Below, in pieces: positions 17,831 through 27,712 of a stretch of 60,640 nucleotides of DNA. This DNA is from Okeania sp. KiyG1 (GTDB lineage: Bacteria; Cyanobacteriota; Cyanobacteriia; Cyanobacteriales; Microcoleaceae): the NCBI RefSeq assembly GCF_014132355.1, contig NZ_BLZO01000030.1, forward strand, positions 1-60,640, given 5' to 3'. The notes beneath the pieces are model-generated. The model saw only the letters and a program-made list of their open reading frames with translations, had not been told where the DNA came from and did not search any database. Positions within the stretch are counted from its first letter, which is position 1, and every line of letters begins with the position of its first letter. The position numbers and the translations under genes are program-made.

Positions 17831-18160
17831 AGCTACGATCTAGAAGCACCACACAGCAATGGTTCCAGACCCCCCCCAATATACGCTTCCCTTTGATTAA
17901 AATGTCAACAAGGCAAATTTTGCCAAAATGACAAGGCTCAAACCCTTACTATACAAGGCACATACACGGGTCAACGAGAGAATCAGGGTTACAGCGATTC
18001 TGGGAGGCGCGTATGTGGGGTACCATGCAAAGATGAAAAACCATCTTTCAACAACTCAATCCACATAAGAATTGACTAAAAAAATATTGCTATTCATTTT
18101 TCGAGGTTCTTTATGCTTTTTATCATAACTCCTACCAACAAAATTTGTCAATGAAATTTT
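17831..18160 (-). promoter_or_regulatory. Probable CRISPR leader
   Basis: This sequence lies on the leader side if the array is read on the minus strand. It includes a C8 run (about 17870), a GGCAAATTTTGCC palindrome (17912-17924), TACAAGG/CACATACACGGG words and then very AT-rich DNA. No ORF. The role rests on position and repeat orientation only. Confidence 0.45.
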
Positions 18161-18399
18161 TCGTAGCTTTATCAAGATTTATCTAAAATCTAAAATAATT
18201 AGTCCCAAAAGGCTCCACTCTTCAACTTTCCGTCATAGAATTGTGTTTGGCGAATATAGCACTATAAGAATTGGGCACGGACATTTTTCAATCCTAAAAC
18301 CCTTTTACAATTTGCTATTTTCTATTCCCTATTCCCTGTTCCCTATTCCCTAGCGCCTAGCGCTATAATTCTTGCTTCAATCTTTTTTATTTTTCAAAA

Positions 18400-19203
18400 A
18401 TGAAACTATTAATAAGTAACGACGATGGCATTTTTGCAGAAGGTATCCGGAGTTTGGCTAATGGTTTAGCAGCGGTAGGCCATGAAGTTTTTGTAGTTTG
18501 TCCTGACAAGGAACGTTCAGCCACAGGTCATGGTTTAACATTACATCAACCTATTCGGGCGGAAATAGTCAAGTCAATTTTTGATGACACCGTCACAGCT
18601 TGGGCCTGTTCTGGTACTCCTGCCGACTGTGTAAAACTAGCCTTATTTGCCTTACTAGATACTCAGCCAGATTTAGTATTAGCAGGAATTAATCATGGTC
18701 CCAACTTAGGAACAGATATTTTATATTCCGGAACAGTTTCTGCTGCCATGGAAGGAGTGGTGGAAAACATTCCGAGTATTGCCTTTAGTCTTGGTAGTTA
18801 TACCTCTAGAAACTTTGAAGTTGCTGTCAATTTTGCTCAAGATTTGGTGAAAAAAATTGAAAATGAACCTTTAGCTAATGTAATGTTGCTAAATGTAAAT
18901 ATTCCGGCAGTTAAAGAAACAGAAATAGCAGGAGTACAAATTACCCGTCAAGGAGTTCGTCGCTATATAGATATATTTGAAAAACGGGTCGATCCACGAG
19001 GCAAAACTTATTACTGGCTAGCTGGAGAGGTACAGGAAGATGTGGAAGAAACCAACGACCACTCCTCTGTGGAAAAGTTATCAACAGATGTCCAGGCAAT
19101 GCGTGAAAAATATATTACAATTACCCCTTTGCAATACAATTTCACCTATGGTAAACAACTAGGCTATATCCAAAAATGGAAGATTGATAATTTTCGTGAA
19201 TAG
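18400..19203 (+). CDS. surE: SurE 5'/3'-nucleotidase (survival protein E)
   Basis: A 267-residue protein with the SurE start motif [16 protein letters not shown] (D8 and D9 metal ligands), [16 protein letters not shown], the [12 protein letters not shown] segment and [20 protein letters not shown]. SurE is a metal-dependent phosphatase acting on nucleoside monophosphates and is linked to stationary-phase survival. The length is normal. It stands alone; upstream is a low-complexity run of GGGAATAGGGAATAG on the reverse strand. Confidence 0.96.
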   Translation: MKLLISNDDGIFAEGIRSLANGLAAVGHEVFVVCPDKERSATGHGLTLHQPIRAEIVKSIFDDTVTAWACSGTPADCVKLALFALLDTQPDLVLAGINHGPNLGTDILYSGTVSAAMEGVVENIPSIAFSLGSYTSRNFEVAVNFAQDLVKKIENEPLANVMLLNVNIPAVKETEIAGVQITRQGVRRYIDIFEKRVDPRGKTYYWLAGEVQEDVEETNDHSSVEKLSTDVQAMREKYITITPLQYNFTYGKQLGYIQKWKIDNFRE

Positions 19204-19520
19204 ATCACTTTTATGCAGTAGAAATTAAGGCTAAACTATAAAATAATAGGCAAGATAATCAAAATTGCAGATCGAAAAAACTCATCAAAGCATTTTAAAT
19301 TCCGCACTGCGGTCACTCAATGCCGAGAGATTAGAATGGCGCTTTGGGGATTTTCTTCAAAGCATTGCGTAAGCGTTGCGGCGCGTTAGCGCGATACCGC
19401 CTGCGTTGATGGTTCTGCCGTCACGTTGCTATGAACGGTTTTCCCGACTTTTGCGGGGAATTGCCGGGCTTGATGTATCTGAGTAGTGAAAAATTTCGTT
19501 GATTGAATAAAAATTTAAGT
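19204..19520. other. Intergenic region with a GC-rich dispersed repeat
   Basis: GCGTAAGCGTTGCGGCGCGT and neighbouring hairpin-forming words (19366-19415) make a short GC-rich insert in AT-rich DNA. A second hairpin-like stretch, CCCGACTTTTGCGGGG, is at 19443-19458. No gene. Confidence 0.45.
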
Positions 19521-19910
19521 ATGAGCGCTCCCACATCTAAGAGTCATTCTGTTACCTGCCCAATTTGTCATCGCTCCAGTGCGACACAACCACTAGAAGT
19601 ATTTAATGGGCTATTTACTTGTCCATATTGTCATTCCCATCTGGTTATTAGTTGGAGTGGCCATTATGTCAGGGACCCTCTGGCTCTCCAACAGCTAGAT
19701 ATTGGACAAATGCTGAGAAGGCAAAGTAGACCTCTGGCGAGATTACGTCGCGACCTGAGCAGGCAGTATTTACCTATAGTTGTGGCGCTCGGCAGTGTCT
19801 TATTGTTTGGAGGGGCGATCGCTTCTCTAAGTAAGTTTGATTTTCAATTTGGTATGTTTGATGGGGTATTAGAGTGGGTGCAAGAAAAAGAACATTTGAA
19901 TAATGAATAA
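19521..19910 (+). CDS. Small zinc-ribbon membrane protein
   Basis: A 129-residue protein from ATG 19521; an in-frame TTG at 19503 is an alternative. Two CxxC knuckles, CPIC (13-16) and CPYC (34-37), make a zinc ribbon. A basic stretch (RRQSRPLARLRRDLSRQ) and one membrane segment (about 84-103, LPIVVALGSVLLFGGAI) follow, so the ribbon probably faces the cytoplasm. The family is not recognised by name, but similar short zinc-ribbon proteins are common in cyanobacteria. Downstream is a run of GAATAATGAATAATGAATAA. Confidence 0.65.
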   Translation: MSAPTSKSHSVTCPICHRSSATQPLEVFNGLFTCPYCHSHLVISWSGHYVRDPLALQQLDIGQMLRRQSRPLARLRRDLSRQYLPIVVALGSVLLFGGAIASLSKFDFQFGMFDGVLEWVQEKEHLNNE

Positions 19911-20059
19911 TGAATAATGAATAATGAATAAGGTCTAATTGCTTATGGATAGTCAACGACCTGACACTTTGTATCTTATGACCTGAACAATTCTTTTCAA
20001 GGAGAAGGAGGAAGGAATTATGTTGTAATGACTAAATAAATCTTGCTTGAGGAGTTAAT

Positions 20060-20707
20060 ATGCTTGTGTTAGAAGAAAATGAAATTGTATATGAAATTTT
20101 ACAGGAAAAAGATTTAGAACAAACTATTAATTGTTTAGTTGATGTATTTCCTAGTGCAGAACCTATTTCAAGGGCACTTAAAATTACTCCTAGTGAGTTT
20201 TATCCTTTTGCTGAAATGGTTTGCCAAAAAGCTGTATCAGAAGGATTATCTCATATTGCTAAAAATTCAGCTACTTCTGAAGTGGCTGGGTTTATTATTT
20301 CAGAGAGTTTCTCAAAGGAGTCGTACGAAGAAATAGACAAAAGTATTCCTCAGAATTTTGAGGTTGTTTTCCAATTTTTAAGAGAACTAAATGAGCAGTA
20401 CGAGATGGAGAAAAAAGTCGTTAATAGCAAGATATTTCATGTCTTTTTATTGGGAGCTAGAGAACAATATAGAGGTAGAAAGATTAGTAATAAATTAGTA
20501 GAAAATAATCTTAAGATGGCAGCTCAAGCAGGATTTTCCAAAGCAATAGTAGAAGCTAGTGGAAAGATATCGCAGCACATTTGTCGGAAGTATGGGTTTG
20601 AGGATAGAGTTTCTTTAGATTATCAGACTTTTGAATATAAAGGAGTCAAAGTATTTGAGGGAATAAAAGAGCATGAAAGCTGTATTTTGATGGAGAAAGT
20701 TTTTTAA
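20060..20707 (+). CDS. GNAT-family N-acetyltransferase
   Basis: A 215-residue protein with the GNAT acetyl-CoA site at about residues 136-160 (LLGAREQYRGRKISNKLVEN), preceded by the beta strand KIFHVFLLG and followed by KAIVEASGKISQHICRKYGF. The layout (long N-terminal part, REQYRGR) recalls arylalkylamine/dopamine acetyltransferase-like proteins more than RimI, but the substrate is unknown. GGAG is six bases before the ATG. It lies alone between repeat-rich spacers. Confidence 0.75.
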   Translation: MLVLEENEIVYEILQEKDLEQTINCLVDVFPSAEPISRALKITPSEFYPFAEMVCQKAVSEGLSHIAKNSATSEVAGFIISESFSKESYEEIDKSIPQNFEVVFQFLRELNEQYEMEKKVVNSKIFHVFLLGAREQYRGRKISNKLVENNLKMAAQAGFSKAIVEASGKISQHICRKYGFEDRVSLDYQTFEYKGVKVFEGIKEHESCILMEKVF

Positions 20708-21120
20708 GTCAAAATTCAAAATTCAAAAGTCAAAAGTTAGAAATAAAAGAAGTAAAAAGTAAGAGATAAAAAAGTAAGAAGTAAGAAGTAAGAAGAAAAT
20801 TATAGTGGTCAACAGGAGTCAAGGATTCAGTAAGTATTTATGCTTAATATTGAAATGAGGATTTGACGAGCGATCGAGGTAAATGAAGATAATTTCTATA
20901 GTATAAATACCTAAGCAAGTTACGGATTTTATACTAAATTTCATATTATGCTCTTGAAGTGCGGAATGTGGGCTAAAAAACTCAAAAAGTTAGTAGTTTA
21001 GGCAAGGGTTGGGCAGAACAATCTGGGGACAATTCTTACTCCTACCTCCTCTAAATTCTCCTAACTCCTGTCTCCTACCCCAGCAAAAAGACTTTCCATA
21101 AGCAAACCCTACTTAAAATA
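20708..21120. repeat. Low-complexity and repeat spacer
   Basis: It starts with an AAAATTCAAAAGTC / AAGTAAGAAG run (20708-20800). Its end contains CTCCTACCTCCTC and CCAGCAAAAAGACTTTCCAT...GCAAACCCTA (about 21080-21113), which resembles the right end of the TAGGG(C/T)TTGCTGA MITE family seen at 52097-52409 and 53135-53341. No gene. Confidence 0.45.
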
Positions 21121-22836
21121 TCACTTTTGACTTTTGACTTTAGTGAAACTGTTTTTGCTTTCTCTCGTGACTAATGCCCATCCTTTGATAGTATTCAAAA
21201 CTTTCAGATTTTCTAGGGTAAGGTTATTCAAATTTGATGCTTGAACTAATAGATATGGTTGAGACTGATTTTGCCATTGTTGTTGAATTTTTTGTGGCCC
21301 TACACGCTTGATGAGGCGATCGCTATAAAAATTTAAAGAGGGACGATCTTTAGTATCAAAGGAGTAAATTATCTGACCGGGGGGTGTATATTTCTGAATC
21401 ATTTCTCCGACTGGTTTGACTGGATAGTTTTCTTGCAATTCCCAGATCCAATGAGGGGAGTTAACAAAGAGTAGGAGTGAAAGATATGTTCCCCAAATCA
21501 AGATTGACAAAAACTGACGGTCTTGTTGGTTTAATAGTATGGTTACTATTGTCGTTGTCAAGGCAATAGTTATTGAGATCAATCGTAAATGTAAATCTAG
21601 TTTTGTCTGATTTTCCTCTCCGAGATGAAAAATACCGCTGGAGTAAAGCCAAGCAATCCAAGTTAGTAAGGCGAGGAGTGCAAAAATGGCTACTACTAGA
21701 CGGTGATAAATAGTGGGGATACCTTTAGGATGTTTTTTACTCTCACCTTGAGTATGAGGATATTGATAAATTGGAAACCGAAAGTATCCCAAATCTACTG
21801 GAAATTGGTACCAAATTTCTGTCAGATAAGTACCGACTGCTAGAGCAAAAGCAGGATAAATAGGTAGTACATACCAGGGGAGTTTGGTATTCATTAACGA
21901 AATAGCTAATAAATATATTCCGCTCCAGACCAAGACTAATTTTCCCCAACTGAGATTCCGATTTTTCCAACTCAGATATATTCCGGGAAACCAGAAAAGT
22001 TGCCAGGGGAAAGTAGACTCTAGAATTTCCAATAAATAATACCAAATAGGTCCATCGTGACTGCCTACGGGTTGCCAAATACGTTTGAGAGATTGATGGA
22101 AAAAGTTGGCATGGAAAAATTCTATTCCGTAATGGAAAAATTGAGCTGTGTACCACAGAAATACTGGGAGCATTCCGAGTAAGATACCACTCCAAAAATA
22201 TTTACAACGCAATAGTCGGGGAGTATCCCACAAGAGGAAGAAAAAAGCGATCGCTCCTAAAAGTAATCCTAAAATAATTCCTTTTGTGAGGGAAAGTAGG
22301 GAAAAACTCAGACCAATAGCTAGAGAATAACGGAGGTTACGACGCGATCGTAAAATGCACCAAATCATCAGTAGAAAAAAACAAAGTACTGCTCCATCTA
22401 ACATTGCTAAACGTCCATGTCGCACGATAGGCAACAAAGTTAAGTAGACTAAAGCAGAGAAAATGGCGGGAGTGCGGGGACGAAATAATTCTCTCGCAAT
22501 ACTATAAATTAAGGGTACAGAGAATGTTGTGAATAAAGCAGGGAATAAACGTGTGGTTAGTTCAGTTACTCCGGCGATATTGTAGACAAAAGCGATCGAC
22601 CAATGCACTAATGGTGGTTTATTCAAATAGGGAGTATTATTGATAGTTGGATAAAGCCAATTCCAATTTTTTCTGGTTATTTCTCTAGCTACTTGAGCGA
22701 CTATTCCTTCATCCCAGTCTCGCAAAGGTAATGTGTCTAAATTAGTAGAAAATAATAACAATGCTGCTAATAATAAGCTGGCAATTATAAGTGAATCTAT
22801 ATGGGTATTTTTGTTGGTGAAAATTTTCTCAAACAT
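21121..22836 (-). CDS. ArnT/PMT-like glycosyltransferase (GT39/GT83 type), membrane protein
   Basis: A 571-residue polytopic protein. The first loop carries the family signature PLRDWDEGIVAQVAREI with the acidic pair at about residues 40-41 (DE), followed by YLNKPPLVHWSIAF and RLFPALFTTFSVPLIY. About ten to twelve membrane segments precede a C-terminal periplasmic part. Such enzymes move a sugar from a polyprenyl-phosphate donor onto lipid or protein at the outer face of the inner membrane. The acceptor is unknown. It stands alone on the minus strand. Confidence 0.85.
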   Translation of the reverse strand: MFEKIFTNKNTHIDSLIIASLLLAALLLFSTNLDTLPLRDWDEGIVAQVAREITRKNWNWLYPTINNTPYLNKPPLVHWSIAFVYNIAGVTELTTRLFPALFTTFSVPLIYSIARELFRPRTPAIFSALVYLTLLPIVRHGRLAMLDGAVLCFFLLMIWCILRSRRNLRYSLAIGLSFSLLSLTKGIILGLLLGAIAFFFLLWDTPRLLRCKYFWSGILLGMLPVFLWYTAQFFHYGIEFFHANFFHQSLKRIWQPVGSHDGPIWYYLLEILESTFPWQLFWFPGIYLSWKNRNLSWGKLVLVWSGIYLLAISLMNTKLPWYVLPIYPAFALAVGTYLTEIWYQFPVDLGYFRFPIYQYPHTQGESKKHPKGIPTIYHRLVVAIFALLALLTWIAWLYSSGIFHLGEENQTKLDLHLRLISITIALTTTIVTILLNQQDRQFLSILIWGTYLSLLLFVNSPHWIWELQENYPVKPVGEMIQKYTPPGQIIYSFDTKDRPSLNFYSDRLIKRVGPQKIQQQWQNQSQPYLLVQASNLNNLTLENLKVLNTIKGWALVTRESKNSFTKVKSQK

Positions 22837-23978
22837 TTATTCAATTCAAAAGTCAATTTGTAAGTATGATTATTATTTTCAAAGCTTAACGCTAATAATG
22901 ATATAGCAATCTTATTTGAGTTGTGAAATATTGTAGATTTTAGGGAATAAGGAATAGGGAACAGGGAGTAAATTTCTAGAAAAATGGTATGAACAATAGA
23001 CATCTCCTCCAAAAGAGGCAACAGGCAACAGCTCCGGAAGGCAACGGGGAACCCACCCTCGCCCCTCCCCTCCCAAAAGGGGAATAATTGATAATTTATG
23101 GATAAGAATTGATTTTATTTTTGATTATTGGAGATGTCTAATGATGTCGTGAGGAAGTTATACAACTCTAGCTTATGCTAAATAAAGGGCAAGTTTATTT
23201 TCTGGAGATACAGCACAGCAGATTCCAAGTAGATGAAGTACGGATATTAACAATTAAAGTAAGCATTCCGTAGGAAATGCTTACCAATTAAATATTTGTA
23301 GTGCAGGCATTTTGCCCGTGACAGGTGTACCTCACCAAAGTGGAATTCGCTGTATCTATTTTAGGGAATAGGGAGAAATAATTGATGATTTATGTGCGAT
23401 AATTGATTTTATTTTTGATTATTTGGAGATGCCTAATACCATTTCTCACGCAAGAATGCTTAGTATGATTGGGTGGGGACCCACCCTCGCCCCTCCCCCG
23501 ACCGTGGAGGGGAAGTGTGGGAAGTGTGGGAAGTGGACGGGAGGGGTTAAAAGTAGGAAAAATCTATACTAACCGACTAATAATTGTCAAAAAAAGACTT
23601 TGAATCTTGGTAAATATTTGACTATTGAAGTATAGCATTAATGCATGGGAATTGGTATAATAGAAAATCTGTATTAATATGAAGTAATTTTCTATTACTG
23701 TATAACCGAATTTTATATAAGTCCCCATCCATTTTTTCTTCCTTCTTCCTTCCTTTCTAATCCTTCCTTCTGACCGAAAAATGAAGGTATAAAGCCTCTC
23801 CATTCATGGAGAAAAAAGCGGTCTAGGAATGGCTATCTTCGGAGCGGCTCTGATAAGAGCAGGTCTCCTCGCCATATCCAATCGACAAAGAAAAGAAAAA
23901 AAATCCTTTTAGCCAATCTTCTTATTTATAAGAAGACGTAATTGTTAATTATTAATTGTTAATTATTAATTGTTGAAT
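22837..23978. repeat. 1.1-kb mobile-element-rich spacer
   Basis: It holds a TAGACATCTCC MITE (22997-23140), a partial copy of the same family ending GGAGATGCCTA (about 23340-23436), CCCACCCTCGCCCCTCCC runs, and at about 23780-23978 a long MITE family A copy whose right end runs directly into the start codon of the next gene. No gene was seen. Confidence 0.6.
22997..23140. mobile_element. MITE with TAGACATCTCC ends
   Basis: TAGACATCTCC at 22997 and GGAGATGTCTA ending at 23140. The internal right part ATTGATTTTATTTTTGATTA is shared with copies at 8261-8362 and 51468 onward. Confidence 0.65.
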
Positions 23979-25440
23979 ATGAACTTACCTGTAATTTTAG
24001 ATATTGCCATTGGTTTAATTTTTATTTATCTGATTTTTAGTGTACTCGCTAGTGAAATCCAATCAATTTTGACAATAATTTTGCAATGGCGAGCCACCCA
24101 TTTAAAAAAATCAATTGAAGAGTTAATTGCTGGTGAAACTCATATCAACAAAAATAATTCTAAATCTAGTACAGAAATTGAAAAAGTGCAAAAGCTAACT
24201 AAATCTCTGTATCAAAATCAATTAATTAAAAACCTTAACTATAGTGGTGGCAAAGGTCCATTAGAAAGAGGATTTCGGAAAATAATTCAGATGCTTGGTA
24301 ATTTAAGTCGAGCTGTAACTGGAATTAATAATATTTTTGATGTAGAAAAAACTGCTCCTTCTTCTATTCCATCAGATACATTTGCTGCCAGTTTAATTGA
24401 TACTTTGAAGCTGCAAGAATTAATGCAAATGATTAGTGAGGATAAATTAAGAGATTTTACCGATAATATTTTGGTAAAGATCAAGAAAATATTAGATAAA
24501 TTGAATATAGAAGACACCAGTCAACAGAAAAAAATTCAGGCTGAATTTGAGAATTTGCATCAAGAGTTGAATCAAAATATTCAGGATTATAAAAATAACT
24601 TAGCAAATCTTGATTTAACATTGGATAGAACTTTAAATAAGCTAGATTTATACACAAAAAATCTCTAGAAATTTTGCCAGATAAACATAGTAAAGAATTT
24701 AATAGCCAAATAAATTTAGTCACACAAGTATTAAAAATCCCCATGAAAGAAAAGTTTTAGTAACTGAAATGGAACCAAGTGCCTCTAATTTATTAAAATT
24801 TTTGAGAGAGATAATGGAAATGGGAAAAGCTGCGCAAACAGATTTGCAAAATAATAAGAAGGAAATTCACCAAAAAGCTATTGAAATGATTGAATTATTG
24901 CCTGAATCTTTACGAAAAAGTTTATATATTTTAGCAAAACAAGCGACAACAAAAATTTCAGTAACAGGTAATGCTTTACATCAGTTTCAGAAAGAAATTG
25001 AGATATGGTTCGATAGTGGAATGGAAAGGGCTGCTGGTGTTTATAAGCGTAATGCTAAAGGAGTTGCTTTTTTGATTGGTGTTATTATTGCTATAGTTGC
25101 CAATGTTGATACATTAAATATGGTTGATAATTTATCAAAAGATTCTTTAATGCGGGCAACAATTAATAGTTATTCCCAGGAATTAATCAATAATAATTCT
25201 AATCCAAGTGAGTTAGAAATAGGAGATATTCAAAATCAGGTAAATGCAGCATTAGAGAATTTAGAATTACCTATTGGTTGGGGTCAAGAACAAACAAATA
25301 AAACCTCAGTTAGTAAATCAATTACTTATTTAGAAGGATTAAAAAAAATATTGGGTTGGCTAATTAGTGGCATAGCTATATCTATGGGGGGGCATTTCTG
25401 GTTTAATTTATTAGAAAATATTTATAGGGTTAAAAAATGA
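23979..25440 (+). pseudogene. Conserved membrane protein gene with two homopolymer frameshifts
   Basis: Three frames form one protein. Frame 1 (23979-24660) gives MNLPVILDIAIGLIFIYLIF with an N-terminal membrane helix and a linker. After an AAAAAA run (24656-24661), one missing A moves the frame to SLEILPDKHSKEFNSQINLV then TQVLKIPMKEKF. After a TTTT run (24755-24758), one missing T moves it to the frame ending at 25440, with MERAAGVYKRNAKGVAFLIG and a C-terminal pair of membrane segments (LGWLISGIAISMGGHFWFNL). This matches a widespread uncharacterised bacterial family with an N-terminal TM, a helical middle and a C-terminal YKRR..-TM-NVDT part. No function is known to me. It may be intact if the runs are misread. 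Confidence 0.75.
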
Positions 25441-25642
25441 ATTATTGAGGAGACAGGAGACAGGAGACAGGAGTCATATCATGTCCGGTTGAATACTGAT
25501 AAATAAACAACTGAGGAGTCAGGAGTAGGGGCGAATGGCATTCGCCCCTACAGGAGTCAGGAGGGAAGAAAGAAGCAAGAAGAGAGAACCAGATCAGGCA
25601 ATGCAAAATTTTTCCTTCCTTCTTCCTTCTTTCATAACACAA
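25441..25642. other. Spacer with low-complexity runs
   Basis: AGACAGGAGACAGGAGACAG and AGGGGCGAATGGCATTCGCC-type words, the latter a palindromic dispersed repeat also seen at 12101. No gene. Confidence 0.4.
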
Positions 25643-26953
25643 TTAAAAAATAAAAATAACTTGTAAATGCCAATCTAAATCTTGACGAATAATTTCTATT
25701 CTACTGATAAATTCGCGCAAGTAAAATCTCCTTTCTGACTCTGATAAATCCCACCAAAATTGGGTTATGCAAACCGCTTTGGCAGTCTCTAATAAATTGA
25801 CTGGTGGTAACTGGTTAAGTTGACTTTGTAATTGAGCAATTTCTGTTCTAATTTTGTAAGTACGGAGTTCAGCAGTTTCTCGGTCAAGAATGCCATTTTC
25901 CGTGAGATTTGGTAGTTGAAAAAGAATATCTTGCTTATCAGAAATATCCTGTTTAATTGTACTCTTAATTCCATCCATATTTGGCATTTCTAAAGCAGCG
26001 ATCGCCGATGGTAAATCTCGACAAATTATTTCTATAGTTTCTGCCAAAATTTGTTGATAATTTAAAGCTTTACATTTTGGTTTGCGGGAACAACTTTTGG
26101 GACGCAAATAGAGATATTCTTTCTCTTTGCGAAAAGTAGTAACTTTTGCCGTAATCATTGGAGACTGACATTCTGTGCAGACAACTAAACCTGCTAGAGA
26201 ATGGGGGGCGCTGGCAGTGCGCGGTGGCATTCGGCGGTTGCGTCGGAGCAAACGTTCGACTTGAGCAGCTTCTTCTCTAGAAATTATGGGAAGATGAGTA
26301 TTAGAGATGACTTCATTATTTTGATATTGTAAGTCACCACGATAAACGGGGTTGGTTAACCAACGTCGTCCAGTGGTAACGGAGATTTTTTTGCCGTATT
26401 TTTTCTGAATATAGCGAACAGCACCGCGCAAGGAAGCAAACAGAAGGAAGTTTTCAAAGAAGTCTTTGACAACGGGAGCAGCACTTCTGTCCAGGGTGTA
26501 ACGGTCCTTACCTCGGCGATATCCGTAGGGTGCTTTACCTGGTGGGGGTATGGCTTTAATGCGGTTGCGAGCATGGGCAGTGCGAATTTTGCGACTATGT
26601 TGGTTTTGGCGAATTTGGTTGAGGAGTCTGAGTAAGTCTATTTTGCTTGGTGAGGTGCTGCTTGGTGAGTTGGGGTTGATGTTGATATCTGAGTCGAGGG
26701 GAATAATTTGAATATTGAGAGATTCGAGTTGGTTGAGGCGATCGCATACTTCTTCTACAGAGTCTCCCAATTCTTCAAGTTTACGAATTAAGAGATAATT
26801 AACTGCTTGAGTTTGACAGTCGAGTAGGAGTTGTTGGAGTTGTTGGCGATCGCCTAAGTCGTGATAAATATGGTCAACTTCCCACCCCCAAGTTGTGCGG
26901 TCTGGGGCAGTTTCAAACAGGGGGTTTGTATATGAATAGGCAATAATTCTCAC
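25643..26953 (-). CDS. Large serine recombinase-like protein with degenerate catalytic domain
   Basis: A 436-residue protein with the domain order of large serine recombinases: resolvase-like N-terminus (1-110), Recombinase domain (about 135-240; GKAPYGYRRGKDRYTLD, NPVYRGDL), zinc ribbon (CTEC then a later CSRKPKC) and a C-terminal coiled coil. The N-terminal active site is not canonical. The usual Y-x-R-V-S reads AYSYTNPLF, and the usual D-R-L-x-R reads LEELGDS, so the catalytic serine and arginines seem lost. It could bind DNA without cutting. No att sites or prophage lie beside it. Confidence 0.8.
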   Translation of the reverse strand: MRIIAYSYTNPLFETAPDRTTWGWEVDHIYHDLGDRQQLQQLLLDCQTQAVNYLLIRKLEELGDSVEEVCDRLNQLESLNIQIIPLDSDININPNSPSSTSPSKIDLLRLLNQIRQNQHSRKIRTAHARNRIKAIPPPGKAPYGYRRGKDRYTLDRSAAPVVKDFFENFLLFASLRGAVRYIQKKYGKKISVTTGRRWLTNPVYRGDLQYQNNEVISNTHLPIISREEAAQVERLLRRNRRMPPRTASAPHSLAGLVVCTECQSPMITAKVTTFRKEKEYLYLRPKSCSRKPKCKALNYQQILAETIEIICRDLPSAIAALEMPNMDGIKSTIKQDISDKQDILFQLPNLTENGILDRETAELRTYKIRTEIAQLQSQLNQLPPVNLLETAKAVCITQFWWDLSESERRFYLREFISRIEIIRQDLDWHLQVIFIF

Positions 26954-27126
26954 AGATTATCTTACCGAAAAATTCAGGTATAAAGCCTCTCTTTATAATT
27001 GATAATTGACAATTGATAATTATCAATTTTTAAAGACATAATTATCCATTATCAATTAATGAACCCATCCTCTTAAATTGATAAGAAGAGGTAATTCTAA
27101 ATTCTAAATTCTAAATTCTAAATTCT
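26954..27126 (+). mobile_element. MITE family A remnant between recombinase and VOC genes
   Basis: TTACCGAAAAATTCAGG, AAAGCCTCTC, repeated TTGATAATTGACAATTGATA and an end TCAATTAATGAAC at about 27062. This is followed by CCTCTTAAATTGATAAGAAGAGG and four ATTCTAAATTCTAA units (27092-27123). Confidence 0.55.
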
Positions 27127-27489
27127 TTAATGTTGACTTAATTCTATAATATTACCGTCGGGGTCTTGAGTAAATAATGCAGCTCTACCGGAAGCACTCA
27201 TTTGAATAGGGGAATTATTTGCTAGTAGTTGTGCTTTAGCACTATCTATGTCAGCTACAGAAAATGCTAAATGTCGGTTTCTGCCCAATTTTTCTAAATT
27301 TACTAAATCTGAAATTATTTCTGAGGATACTATTAGATGTATTTGGAAGTTGCCGACTTGATACCATGTACCGGGAAAATTGAGGGAGCGTTCTACTTTT
27401 GGGAGTTGGAGAATTTGACCATAGAAATGTTCGGCTTTTTCAAGGTCTGAAACTAACAGAGCGGCATGGAGATATTGAGTTATTTGCAT
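27127..27489 (-). CDS. VOC-family (glyoxalase/dioxygenase fold) protein
   Basis: A 120-residue single-domain VOC protein. It has MQITQYLHAALLVSDLEKAE (first beta-alpha-beta with metal ligand H8), FYGQILQLPKVER, HLAFSVADID (H94 region) and DPDGNIIELSQH (E116). These fit the H/H/E metal set of the superfamily, which includes glyoxalase I, ring-cleaving dioxygenases and fosfomycin-type enzymes. The substrate cannot be inferred. The gene is divergent from the 96-bp tandem array. Confidence 0.85.
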   Translation of the reverse strand: MQITQYLHAALLVSDLEKAEHFYGQILQLPKVERSLNFPGTWYQVGNFQIHLIVSSEIISDLVNLEKLGRNRHLAFSVADIDSAKAQLLANNSPIQMSASGRAALFTQDPDGNIIELSQH

Positions 27490-27712
27490 AGTTTATATTA
27501 TGGATAAGTGGTTGGTTATTTAGTAAGCATTTCCTACGGAATGCTGCGCAAACTGCTCTTAGCAGTCAGCGCTTTGAGCGAATAATAAATAATTCTTTCT
27601 CAGGTTAACTATCTATGAGCTATTAGCTTAAAAAGGTAGTGTTAGGTCTCTGTTTCGGAGCAGTCCGGACCGAAAAGTTTGGGTTGCTCATCCGCGACAC
27701 GGGAGCAAGTCC

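Noticed and set aside
25643-26953. A prophage or integrative element around the serine recombinase
   Set aside because: No structural, packaging or replication genes and no att-like direct repeats flank it.
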